Shown here: positions 6,516 to 13,371 of the stretch, piece after piece
Position numbering within the stretch: the first letter of the stretch is position 1
How the letters are laid out: every line of letters begins with the position of its first letter
Assembly (NCBI GenBank): GCA_002310015.1
Contig: DBYQ01000002.1
Coordinates: 1-19,691 of the forward strand
Reading direction: 5' to 3'
Length of the DNA: 19,691 nucleotides
DNA from: Bacteroidales bacterium UBA1182
GTDB lineage: Bacteria; Bacteroidota; Bacteroidia; Bacteroidales; Bacteroidaceae
The notes under the pieces: model-generated
The model's database searches: none
Told to the model about the DNA's origin: nothing
The model's input: the letters and a program-made list of their open reading frames with translations, nothing else
Program-made: the position numbers and the translations under genes

Positions 6516-6565
6516 AAGTGAAACCTAAAAGCTTTTGTCTTACTTTTGGGGTTCACTTTATTTTT
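6516..6565 (+). terminator. intrinsic terminator after the FISUMP gene
   Basis: Arms 6516-6531 (AAGTGAAACCTAAAAG) and 6543-6558 (CTTTTGGGGTTCACTT) pair with one mismatch and one wobble around an 11-base loop. TATTTTT follows. It begins 11 bases after the stop codon at 6505. Confidence 0.7.
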
Positions 6566-6566
6566 C
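6534..6566 (+). promoter_or_regulatory. possible promoter of the repressor/protease operon
   Basis: TTTG (6534-6537), a 21-base spacer and TATTTTTC (6559-6566) resemble a Bacteroidetes promoter with one -7 mismatch. A second option is TTTG 6578-6581 with TATTTGTA 6604-6611. In either case a dyad operator overlaps a promoter box or the start site. The first option shares bases with the terminator of the preceding gene. Confidence 0.35.
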
Positions 6567-6600
6567 AGCGAAAAAAATTTGTTGGAATGAAAATAAAGCG
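6554..6600. promoter_or_regulatory. operator-like dyad 1 upstream of the BlaI-type gene
   Basis: The core CAGCGAAAAAAATTTGTTG (6566-6584) is an imperfect dyad with half-sites CARC(G/A)AA. It is flanked by outer arms CACTTTAT (6554-6561) and ATAAAGCG (6593-6600), complementary but for one base. It matches dyad 2 at 15 of 19 core positions. A tandem pair of similar dyads before a BlaI-family gene is typical of autorepression. Confidence 0.6.
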
Positions 6601-6641
6601 TTTTATTTGTAGCGAAAATATTTCGTTGACATATAAAACGC
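6598..6641. promoter_or_regulatory. operator-like dyad 2, concentric double palindrome
   Basis: The core TAGCGAAAATATTTCGTTG (6610-6628) contains CGAAA/TTTCG around ATA. Perfect 9-base outer arms GCGTTTTAT (6598-6606) and ATAAAACGC (6633-6641) share the same centre. Its core starts 44 bases after that of dyad 1, and the outer arm ends 8 bases before ATG 6649. It is a likely binding site for the repressor encoded just downstream. Confidence 0.65.
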
Positions 6642-6648
6642 ATTGCTT

Positions 6649-7014
6649 ATGCGACGTTTGACCAAGAAGGAGAGAGTCATAATGGACTACTATTGGACCT
6701 ACGGTCCCATGTTCATCCGTGAGTTACAGGAACGCTATCCTGACCCCAAGCCCTCATTTGGCACACTGTCCAATCAGGTACGTACATTGCAGGCTGACGG
6801 CTTTATAAGCCACAATGCCTTTGGCACGAACTTTCAGTATTATCCCATTGTTGACAGGGAGGAATACAGTAAATCAGGCATCAGCGGCATTGTTGATGAA
6901 TTTTTCAGCAGTTCATACTCAAGCGTGGTAATGTCATTCGTTAAGGATGAAAAACTGTCAGTTGAGGAACTGGAGCAAATAATAAATGAGATTAAAAAGA
7001 ATAAACAGCCATGA
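6649..7014 (+). CDS. BlaI/MecI-family transcriptional repressor
   Basis: The 121-residue protein is a small winged-helix repressor of the Penicillinase_R family, expected to bind dyad DNA as a dimer. It is inactivated when its membrane protease partner is triggered. The N-terminal part (1-70) shows the family pattern LTKKERVIMDYYW, IRELQERYPDPKPSFGTLSN and LQADGFISHN. The C-terminal part (about 80-118) is the dimerisation helix region (IVDEFFSSSYSSVV, LSVEELEQIINEI). I chose ATG 6649; the frame also opens at a TTG at 6643, only two codons earlier. The stop overlaps the start of the M56 gene (ATGA at 7011-7014), which points to translational coupling. Two dyads at 6554-6641 are its probable operators. 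The name blaI is not used because no beta-lactamase gene is present. Confidence 0.92.
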   Translation: MRRLTKKERVIMDYYWTYGPMFIRELQERYPDPKPSFGTLSNQVRTLQADGFISHNAFGTNFQYYPIVDREEYSKSGISGIVDEFFSSSYSSVVMSFVKDEKLSVEELEQIINEIKKNKQP

Positions 7015-9029
7015 ACGCTTTCCTTGTTTACATATTAAAGGTGGCTCTTTTTACAGCGGTATTTGTGCTGCTGTACCACCTTTTGCTCAGGCGTGATACG
7101 TTTCACCGAACTACACGAATGGTCCTTGTATCGTCACTGGTGGTATCATACATACTGCCGTTCTGTGTCATAACCATCCATAGGCCTGCACCTGTAGTTG
7201 AAAACAGTCAGATTGCATCTGTACAAACATCGGTTCAGACTTTGGTCCCGGCAACAATGAATAGGGTTCCCGACAGTTATCCCGCTCAAGTTCAGACACA
7301 CACCCAGATGCAGTCAATTGCAGCAACTGTTCCCAGTCATAAGCATATAGATTGGATGCAGATTACCTTTATAATATATTGCATCGGAACAACAAGCCTT
7401 ATCCTACTCAGGCTCGTATCTATACGCCAGGTTCGGACCCTCATACGTCGCGGCCATGTAGTTAAGGAAACCGCCGGTTATAAGATAGTGATTTCAAAAG
7501 ACAACATCCGTCCCTTCAGTTGGATGCATTACATAGTACTGCCAGAGGAGTATGCAGACCTCTCCTGCGCACAGGCGGTAATATGCCATGAGTATTCACA
7601 CATATCGCATCATCACTCTATGGAACTTCTGGTTACAGACATCCTTTCTGCGTTCCAATGGTTCAACCCGGCAGTATGGTTGCTCAGGCATGATTTATGC
7701 TGCGTGCAGGAATTCCAGGCCGATGCCTCAGTGCTTGAATCAGGTCTTGACAGGGGTGAGTACGAGATGTCCCTGCTCAACATGGCAACAGGCGGCCTGT
7801 CCATCCCATTGGTAAACGGACTTGGAGAAAGCAGCCTCCATTCCAGGATACGTATGATGAACCGCAAACTGTCCGGCAGGTTCAGTCTGCTTAAACTTGC
7901 CTATCTGCCCATAGTACTTACTGTGGCTTTAGTTCTAATGTCAAACACCGTTTATGACTTGACGGTTAACACATCATCAGAACCGATGCCGGTTGAGGAA
8001 CCCATCTATACAGTGTCTGAGGTAGATGAAATAGAGCCCGAGTTTGAATTGGCAGAAACAAATGAAGATGAATTTTCTGAGACCGATGTACCTTTTGAAA
8101 CCGATGCAACAGAAACCGTCCAGACCTTATCGGCCCTTTTTGACGGTTCACTGCTGGAATACCCGGTAGCACGTCCTTTATATCAGGAGCAAATAGAGAT
8201 ACCGCGAAACCTTCCTGACATAATGCTGGACAATCTGAAAAAACAGTATCCTGAACTGAATTCCCTTGAGAGCATCTATGATGACGGAATCTTAACCAAT
8301 GACAAGCCCTATAAGGGATACATATCCTGCATCCAGCTTTCCAAAGGCGTCTATTCTTTCTGGGTTATGGGCCTTGAGGATAAGGGTGGTAAGGTTGTAT
8401 CGATAGAACTGGGTACCATAGATAATGCCATCGCGTTCCTGGATAAACTCATTACATCATATCAGAAGGATAAGACTATAAGTGCCCAGGGACATACGTT
8501 CACAGCAGTCAAGGGTAATGCCTACTCAATTCCCAGAACGGACGGTGTTGATTTGTACCCTTATCTGATAAGTGTCAAAAACCTCAAGCATGACCTGTCA
8601 GTTCTGGAGAAAAGAAAGAACTGGGGCACAGCTGGTTTTGATGAGATAGCCTTCTTTACGATGGAGAACAAACCTGATCATTATGAAGTCTTGTATCCTA
8701 GTTCGCCCATAACGTATGAGTATTTGGAAACAAATGTATGGGAAGGAGTTGACGGAGGTGAAGAATGGGCACGCACAGAACTTGAAAAACAGATTCGTGA
8801 ACATGGAGGCGAGGGACACGTTCCAGGAAAGACTGAATGGGCAAGGCCCAGATTCAACGGTGTGATACTGTTGCCATTACAAAAGAGTGAGTATATGAAA
8901 CAGTCGGGGGCTTATAGGGAATATCGCCAGTACTATATCCCAATTATCTATGATCCGGTAAAGTATCAGGCCCCGCTTACAGATTATCAGCGAGGCCTCA
9001 AGAGGTCAGTGTTCAGACGCAAAAAATAG
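7011..9029 (+). CDS. BlaR1-like M56 family membrane metalloprotease with unknown sensor domain
   Basis: The 672-residue inner-membrane zinc protease should sense an envelope signal and lead to loss of the repressor encoded just upstream. Membrane segments are visible near 4-26, 36-55, 113-137 and 296-316. The M56 core has the zinc motif HEYSH (193-197) and a downstream Glu234 in CVQEFQAD, followed by LLRHDLCC-type helices typical of the family. After the last membrane segment comes a very acidic linker (about 320-375). A region of about 290 residues follows, probably periplasmic, that I do not recognise. It shows none of the clear penicillin-binding motifs expected for a beta-lactam sensor, and no CarboxypepD or plug module. 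The signal is therefore unknown. The gene overlaps the repressor gene by four bases. Confidence 0.9.
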   Translation: MNAFLVYILKVALFTAVFVLLYHLLLRRDTFHRTTRMVLVSSLVVSYILPFCVITIHRPAPVVENSQIASVQTSVQTLVPATMNRVPDSYPAQVQTHTQMQSIAATVPSHKHIDWMQITFIIYCIGTTSLILLRLVSIRQVRTLIRRGHVVKETAGYKIVISKDNIRPFSWMHYIVLPEEYADLSCAQAVICHEYSHISHHHSMELLVTDILSAFQWFNPAVWLLRHDLCCVQEFQADASVLESGLDRGEYEMSLLNMATGGLSIPLVNGLGESSLHSRIRMMNRKLSGRFSLLKLAYLPIVLTVALVLMSNTVYDLTVNTSSEPMPVEEPIYTVSEVDEIEPEFELAETNEDEFSETDVPFETDATETVQTLSALFDGSLLEYPVARPLYQEQIEIPRNLPDIMLDNLKKQYPELNSLESIYDDGILTNDKPYKGYISCIQLSKGVYSFWVMGLEDKGGKVVSIELGTIDNAIAFLDKLITSYQKDKTISAQGHTFTAVKGNAYSIPRTDGVDLYPYLISVKNLKHDLSVLEKRKNWGTAGFDEIAFFTMENKPDHYEVLYPSSPITYEYLETNVWEGVDGGEEWARTELEKQIREHGGEGHVPGKTEWARPRFNGVILLPLQKSEYMKQSGAYREYRQYYIPIIYDPVKYQAPLTDYQRGLKRSVFRRKK

Positions 9030-9097
9030 TAATAGCGATGAAGACACCATAACTGACGCTCATTGATACCGGTTATTCTGCTCAAGGCAGCTTTGGT

Positions 9098-9196
9098 AAA
9101 AAAAGAATGAGCAGCTGTCACAGCTACTCATGCCTCCGAAAATTGATGAACCGGTTTTCCGATAACAACCAATCTTCTCTCCTTGTTTGCGGAGGC
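9098..9196 (-). ncRNA. candidate free-standing small RNA with own promoter and terminator
   Basis: On the minus strand a full promoter match (9227-9196) is followed about 90-98 bases later by an intrinsic terminator ending in T7 (9104-9098). No open frame fits between them and no minus-strand gene follows for more than 4 kb. The predicted RNA is highly paired: GCCUCCG (9196-9190) with CGGAGGC (9138-9132), AAGAUUG with CAAUUUU inside it, and AUCGG with CCGGU at the tip. The terminator stem follows. A GGAG within the 5' internal loop could also pair with the 5' CUCC, giving an alternative fold. It is not recognisable as tRNA, 6S or SRP RNA. It lies between the convergent M56 gene and nadE. Confidence 0.6.
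9107..9131 (-). terminator. terminator of the small RNA, and of nadE read-through
   Basis: ATGAGCAGCTG (9107-9117) pairs with CAGCTACTCAT (9121-9131) with one mismatch. On the minus strand the stem is followed by TC and T7 (9104-9098). It is the only good terminator downstream of nadE, about 145 bases after its stop. Confidence 0.7.
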
Positions 9197-9227
9197 AAAA
9201 GTAAACCATTCCCGCCACATTACCAAA
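9196..9227 (-). promoter_or_regulatory. promoter of the candidate small RNA
   Basis: On the minus strand TTTG (9227-9224), exactly 20 bases, then TACTTTTG (9203-9196). Both boxes match the Bacteroidetes consensus. It lies 48 bases downstream of the nadE stop and points away from nadE toward the terminator at 9107-9131. Confidence 0.65.
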
Positions 9228-9243
9228 TATTTGGCTAATTTCT

Positions 9244-9282
9244 TGGAATGACACAAAGGGATCGTATCCCTGTGTCATTCCA
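9244..9282. repeat. hairpin A of a REP-like family, overlapping the nadE stop
   Basis: TGGAATGACACA (9244-9255) plus GGGAT (9258-9262) pair with ATCCC (9266-9270) plus TGTGTCATTCCA (9271-9282). A two-base bulge separates the stems and the loop is CGT. No T-run follows in either direction. The core AAAGGGATCGTATCCCT resembles the hairpin at 11207-11235 on the other side of nadE. Confidence 0.6.
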
Positions 9283-11188
9283 GGTCTGATGGCATTCTCC
9301 AGTCACCACGGGGAGAGAGAGACACGCTACCAACCTTTGGTCCGTCAGGCAGGCAAGAACGCTTGAACTGCTGCTGGTAGAAACGGCGCATGAAATTGTT
9401 GAGCCACTTGTTCAGGGTCTCATCATCATAGACGCCCTTGAATGCCTTGCGTGCCAGGAACAGGATCTTATCCTGTCCTGCTCCTGAACGGAAAAAGTGA
9501 TACAGAAAGAAATCATGCAGTTCATACGGACCAACAGTATCCTCAGTCTTCTGGGCAATCTTACCATCGGCATCGGCCGGGAGCAACTCAGGGCTGATGG
9601 GAGTATCCACAATATCCAAAAGCGTGCGATGTATGTTACCCGTTGCATCAAACTTGTTGTCAGCAGCCCAACGCACCAGAGTACGTACCAGCGTTTTGGG
9701 CACGCTGGCATTGACACCGTACATTGACATATGGTCACCGTTGTAGGTACACCAGCCAAGCGCAAGTTCAGAAAGGTCACCTGTACCTATTACAATACCA
9801 CCCTCCTTGCCTGCTATATCCATAAGCAGTTGCGTACGCTCACGGGCCTGGCTGTTCTCATACGTAAGGTCATGGTTGGCCTCATCCTGACCAATATCGC
9901 TGAAATGCTGTCTTACGGCCGGTACAATTGAAATCTCCTTAACGGTTGTACCCAGTTCATGCATAAGGTCAACAGAGTTGTCATGCGTGCGGTGTGTGGT
10001 GCCGAATCCGGGCATTGTTACGCCAATTATGCCGGTGCGTTCAATACCGAGTGTATCAAAGGCAAGTGCCGTAACAAGCAGTGCAAGCGTTGAATCCAGT
10101 CCGCCCGATACTCCTATCACAGCCTTTTTGCAACGTATGTGCTCCAAACGTGTAGTGAGACCGGCAACCTGGGCTGACAGTATCTCACGACAGCGTAAAT
10201 CAAGTTCATCAGGATTACCCTGCGGAACAAACGGATGCGGTTCTATAGTGCGCAGCAGGCTTGCCTCAAAATCTGTATGCGCAGCCTTTCCGGCATTCTG
10301 AACGGTATAGGCCTGAACAGGAACGTCAAGACCAAAACTGTGCTCCTTGGCACGCAGCGTATCAAGGCGTTCTATATCAACATCGGCACTTATCATGCGG
10401 CTGCCGCGGGCAAAACGCTCTGCCTCGGCCAATATGGAGCCGTTCTCACAAATCAGTGAAGAACCGGCCCACACCAGGTCTGTGGTTGACTCGCCCTCAG
10501 CGCAGGAACAATATACGTATGCGGCATAGAGTCTTGACGATGTGGTTTCAACCAGACGTTTGCGGTATTCATGCTTGAACAGGTAGTCATTGCTGGCAGA
10601 CAGGTTCAGAATAAGTTGCGCTCCTGCAATTGCAGCCTCGGAGCATGGAGGTATGGGCACCCAAAGGTCTTGACATATCTCAATGGCTGCCAGAGCCGGA
10701 CCGATGCGGAACAACTGTTTGACTCCCATAAGGATATCATCCTGTCCGGCATAACTTATGCGGGCGCTGCCTCCAGGTATCACATGTGCAGGAGCGAACC
10801 AACGTGGCTCATAGAACTCACTGTTACCGGCCATGTAACTCTTGGGCACCATACCCAGAATCTTGCCGGCACGTGCCGCTACGGCACAGTTGAAAAGGCG
10901 CCCTGCATAACGTACGGGAGTGCCAATCACTATCATTGCATCTAACCGGGCGGTCTGGGCCAGGATTTCAGCCACAGCCTGCTCTGCATCATTCAAAAGA
11001 TAGTTCTGACCGAAAAGGTCTGCACAGGTATAGCCTGTTACACACAACTCAGGGAACACTATTACAGATGACTGCTCTGAGGCTGCCTGTTCACACAACC
11101 TGACAATCTCACGGGCATTGGCTGCCGGGGCCGCAACATGAACGCGGGGCATGGCCGCTGTTACACGGATGAATCCAAAGTCTTTCAT
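9275..11188 (-). CDS. nadE: glutamine-dependent NAD+ synthetase
   Basis: It makes NAD from nicotinic acid adenine dinucleotide, ATP and glutamine in the cytosol, the last step of NAD synthesis. The 637-residue protein is the two-domain form. The N-terminal nitrilase-type glutaminase (1 to about 290) has the triad Glu47 (VFPELC), Lys116 (MVPKSY) and Cys172 (IEICQDLW). The C-terminal synthetase domain has the ATP-pyrophosphatase loop SGGLDS at 361-366, followed by TMPGFGTT and GTGDLSELALG. Length and motifs are those of a complete enzyme. It has its own promoter-like box at 11193-11200 and is divergent from the kinase-like gene at 11338. Its last codons overlap hairpin A, so its 3' end is embedded in a repeat-like structure. 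Confidence 0.97.
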   Translation of the reverse strand: MKDFGFIRVTAAMPRVHVAAPAANAREIVRLCEQAASEQSSVIVFPELCVTGYTCADLFGQNYLLNDAEQAVAEILAQTARLDAMIVIGTPVRYAGRLFNCAVAARAGKILGMVPKSYMAGNSEFYEPRWFAPAHVIPGGSARISYAGQDDILMGVKQLFRIGPALAAIEICQDLWVPIPPCSEAAIAGAQLILNLSASNDYLFKHEYRKRLVETTSSRLYAAYVYCSCAEGESTTDLVWAGSSLICENGSILAEAERFARGSRMISADVDIERLDTLRAKEHSFGLDVPVQAYTVQNAGKAAHTDFEASLLRTIEPHPFVPQGNPDELDLRCREILSAQVAGLTTRLEHIRCKKAVIGVSGGLDSTLALLVTALAFDTLGIERTGIIGVTMPGFGTTHRTHDNSVDLMHELGTTVKEISIVPAVRQHFSDIGQDEANHDLTYENSQARERTQLLMDIAGKEGGIVIGTGDLSELALGWCTYNGDHMSMYGVNASVPKTLVRTLVRWAADNKFDATGNIHRTLLDIVDTPISPELLPADADGKIAQKTEDTVGPYELHDFFLYHFFRSGAGQDKILFLARKAFKGVYDDETLNKWLNNFMRRFYQQQFKRSCLPDGPKVGSVSLSPRGDWRMPSDLE

Positions 11189-11192
11189 ACGG

Positions 11193-11200
11193 CAAAGTTA
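11193..11200 (-). promoter_or_regulatory. -7 box for nadE
   Basis: TAACTTTG on the minus strand matches TAnnTTTG and lies five bases before ATG 11188, which would give a nearly leaderless transcript. No convincing -33 box is seen at the right distance; hairpin B occupies that area. Confidence 0.4.
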
Positions 11201-11206
11201 CAAAAT

Positions 11207-11235
11207 GACGCAAAAGGGTCGTTTCCTTTTGTGTC
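11207..11235. repeat. hairpin B of a REP-like family, nadE upstream side
   Basis: GACGCAAAAGG (11207-11217) pairs with CCTTTTGTGTC (11225-11235) with one wobble, loop GTCGTTT. The core AAAAGGGTCGTTTCCTTTT is related to hairpin A (9244-9282) and to the motif at 19568-19582. It lies where the nadE -33 region would be. Confidence 0.6.
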
Positions 11236-11283
11236 CAAAATTATAAAATGGCTGATTAAAAAGGAAAGTTTACAAAAAAACAT

Positions 11284-11291
11284 TATATTTG
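11284..11291 (+). promoter_or_regulatory. -7 box for the cytidylate-kinase-like gene
   Basis: TATATTTG is a full match to TAnnTTTG, 46 bases before ATG 11338. No clear TTTG is seen about 20 bases upstream, so only half of the promoter is supported. Confidence 0.45.
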
Positions 11292-11337
11292 CTTCCATGT
11301 AAAACGTTACAAGCACAGATACAACCTATTATATATT

Positions 11338-11982
11338 ATGAAACTGAATGAACCATTTGTAATTACAATCAGCCGCGAGATAGGTTCCGGCGGACATACT
11401 ATCAGTTTGAAATTAGCAGAGAAACTGGGTGTGCATTACAGTGACAAACAGTTGATGGAAGGACTTGAGAACAAACTAAATCTCTCTGCCAACAGTATAG
11501 AAAGCATAAAAGGACAAAAAAAACGCTGGATGACAGATTTCATACAGATGGTCGCTCCCGTCCCCAAAGCCAGCGCTTTTGTAGACCCTAAAAGTCATTA
11601 TACACAGGAGTTCAAGCCAGAAGTAAGTGTCAAGGAGGTCTTTGAGGCTGAAAAAGAGATACTTAATGCCATTGCCGATGAAGGCTCATGCGTAATTGCA
11701 GGCCGTTCAGGCTTTTTCATACTGAAAGACAGACCAAACAAGGTTGATATCTTTATCACCTCATCAAAAGAAAACCGCATAAAGCGGGTAATGAACAAAC
11801 AGAATCTGTCATTTGAACAGGCTCAGGCACTGGTGGACAGCGTGGATAAGATGCGTGAAAACTACGTGCAGCGTTACACCGGACAGAGCCGTTATGATGC
11901 CCGTAATTACAACCTGGTCATCAATATGGACCTGCTCACAACAGATGAGGCTGTAGACCTTATCCTGCGATACATTAGTTAG
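11338..11982 (+). CDS. cytidylate kinase-like family protein
   Basis: This 214-residue protein is a P-loop nucleotide kinase of the Cytidylate_kin2 type, which is distinct from the housekeeping Cmk. It should act in the cytosol; the true substrate of this subfamily is uncertain. The nucleotide-binding start reads ITISREIGSGGHTISLKLAEKL (the first 20 or so residues after position 8), where the glycine loop is GSGGHTI. The motif CVIAGRSGFFIL and an Arg-rich lid (KENRIKRVMN, then ENYVQRYTGQSRYDARNYNL) follow in family order. It starts at ATG 11338, is a single gene, and diverges from nadE. A long hairpin without a T-run lies 46 bases after its stop. Family assignment is firm, while calling it a CMP kinase would go beyond the sequence. 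Confidence 0.88.
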   Translation: MKLNEPFVITISREIGSGGHTISLKLAEKLGVHYSDKQLMEGLENKLNLSANSIESIKGQKKRWMTDFIQMVAPVPKASAFVDPKSHYTQEFKPEVSVKEVFEAEKEILNAIADEGSCVIAGRSGFFILKDRPNKVDIFITSSKENRIKRVMNKQNLSFEQAQALVDSVDKMRENYVQRYTGQSRYDARNYNLVINMDLLTTDEAVDLILRYIS

Positions 11983-12027
11983 ATTGGTTTTTAACACTTC
12001 AATAATAAATATACATTTCAACAGTTC

Positions 12028-12073
12028 GTGGAGTTGATTGGATTAGCGCAAGCGTTAAATCCATCAATTCCAT
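12028..12073. repeat. long imperfect hairpin between two genes
   Basis: GGAGTTGATTGGATTAGCGC (12030-12049) pairs with GCGTTAAATCCATCAATTCC (12052-12071) with wobble pairs and two single-base bulges. One or two further pairs lie outside. No T-run follows, so a simple intrinsic terminator is unlikely. It lies 23 bases before the -33 box of the next gene. Confidence 0.5.
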
Positions 12074-12095
12074 ACAATTAAATTAACAACAAGCA

Positions 12096-12125
12096 TTGCC
12101 GGGTTATTTAAAATGACTATCTTTG
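12096..12125 (+). promoter_or_regulatory. promoter of the lipoprotein gene at 12142
   Basis: TTG (12096-12098), 19 bases, then TATCTTTG (12118-12125) match the Bacteroidetes promoter. The leader before ATG 12142 or 12148 would be about 10-17 bases. Confidence 0.6.
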
Positions 12126-12141
12126 CGACGATTTTATAAAA

Positions 12142-13317
12142 ATGGATATGAAAAAAATTTCATTACTGACTTTATTATGCAGTGTAATCTTTGTCAACTG
12201 CACAAACGATTCCAATTTTGAGATCCAGAGAACAGATGAACAAGAGTCTGAATACGTACCTCAGACTGAGATTTTTGTTTTAGGCCAATCTTTGACCCCC
12301 ACAACAAAGGCATCGGACTTACCTTGGCTTTATGCTTCAACTGAAGGATGGGAGACCGCACGTTTCTCAATTCGCGCAGATCGCTCCATTCCTGACTACA
12401 CAGACAAGAGTTCAGCCCTCTATTATGGTCGTCCTGCCGGCAAACCTGGCAAGAACAGAGGTAAGATATTGACAAGTTATCCCTATGGTCATTATAACGA
12501 CCGTGACCTTGACTACAGCAAGACTGACAAGAAAACCGGCCAGAACATAGGCTATTTCCGCTATGTTTATGACAAGAAAGGTCTTAAGACCCAGTTAGCC
12601 ATTCTTGAGGCTCCACACGTAAGGGAGATTCTTGAAGATGAAAAAGATGATCTTGAAGCAAAGATAGCATCAAATCCTTCTGATACAAAAAGCATCAACG
12701 CTCTTGCAGATGTAAACTATCTGATATCATTAGGTGATGAATACCTGGATTCACATGTGCTTTGGTATGTTGTCAAGGAGGTTGGCGTTAAATACGGCTG
12801 GCATGTAAACGGTACCATCGTAGATTATGAAGTAGGTGAGCCTGACAATATTCCTGAAAACGTTGAGATTGACATTCATCAGCAGGAACATTTTGACTGG
12901 AACGAAATCAAGACATCCATTCATATCAGGACCGATGTTGAGTCTGTAAAGATCAATATTCCATTGGGCCTTGAAGACATTGTTGAACAGGATGATTTTG
13001 ATATCAGGGTATATACATCTTATTTCAAGGAGTACAAGGAGGTTACCCACACTATCACACATGATGTAAATGGTATAACAATTGAAATCTCCAATATCAG
13101 TGCTGCAATGATTGATGAACTTAAGAATGAATATGGTGATGGACTTACCATTGAGATCTTCAGTTACTGCGTAAAGGAGGATGATGCCGAGACAATCTGG
13201 TCAAAGGTGAAGAACAGTTCTGTAATAAGCACCGGAAAGGCTTGTTCAGTTACGGGACAGATTACAAGCGCATACCATGATGGAGTAGAACTTCCGATAA
13301 GGGTTATGAATCCGTAA
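12142..13317 (+). CDS. putative lipoprotein of unknown function, 391 aa
   Basis: The protein has a lipoprotein-type signal (KKISLLTLLCSVIFVNC, Cys20 if started at 12142), followed by a Ser/Asp/Glu-rich linker. It is therefore probably anchored in the outer membrane or exposed on the surface. ATG 12148 (starting MKKIS) is an equally good start. No domain is recognised. Residues about 60-160 hold a Tyr/Gly/Lys-rich stretch (YYGRPAGKPGKNRGKILTS). Residues about 235-390 look beta-rich, with alternating DVESVKINIPLG and NGITIEISNIS strands and acidic loops. The gene is flanked by its own promoter (12096-12125) and terminator (13336-13371), so it is a single-gene unit. A carbohydrate- or peptide-binding surface role is possible but not shown. 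Confidence 0.75.
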   Translation: MDMKKISLLTLLCSVIFVNCTNDSNFEIQRTDEQESEYVPQTEIFVLGQSLTPTTKASDLPWLYASTEGWETARFSIRADRSIPDYTDKSSALYYGRPAGKPGKNRGKILTSYPYGHYNDRDLDYSKTDKKTGQNIGYFRYVYDKKGLKTQLAILEAPHVREILEDEKDDLEAKIASNPSDTKSINALADVNYLISLGDEYLDSHVLWYVVKEVGVKYGWHVNGTIVDYEVGEPDNIPENVEIDIHQQEHFDWNEIKTSIHIRTDVESVKINIPLGLEDIVEQDDFDIRVYTSYFKEYKEVTHTITHDVNGITIEISNISAAMIDELKNEYGDGLTIEIFSYCVKEDDAETIWSKVKNSSVISTGKACSVTGQITSAYHDGVELPIRVMNP

Positions 13318-13335
13318 GGTTAGCATATAAACAAT

Positions 13336-13371
13336 GAATGCCCGTTCAGACTTGAGCGGGCATTCTTTTTT
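13336..13371 (+). terminator. intrinsic terminator between convergent genes
   Basis: GAATGCCCGTTCA (13336-13348) pairs with TGAGCGGGCATTC (13353-13365) with one wobble around GACT, followed by T6. It starts 18 bases after the stop at 13317. It also abuts the stop codon of the minus-strand gene at 13370. Confidence 0.88.

Noticed and set aside
6649..9029. Beta-lactam resistance regulator (blaI-blaR1)
   Set aside because: No beta-lactamase or penicillin-binding-protein gene is in the window and no penicillin-binding sensor motif is seen in the protease, so only family-level names are used.
9060..9278. 72-residue minus-strand open frame downstream of nadE
   Set aside because: It runs across hairpin A, a full promoter and a terminator. 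These describe a small RNA better than a protein, and its start lies within the nadE end.
10261..10945. Plus-strand open frames inside nadE
   Set aside because: nadE is complete with catalytic residues on the minus strand, and these are frame shadows.
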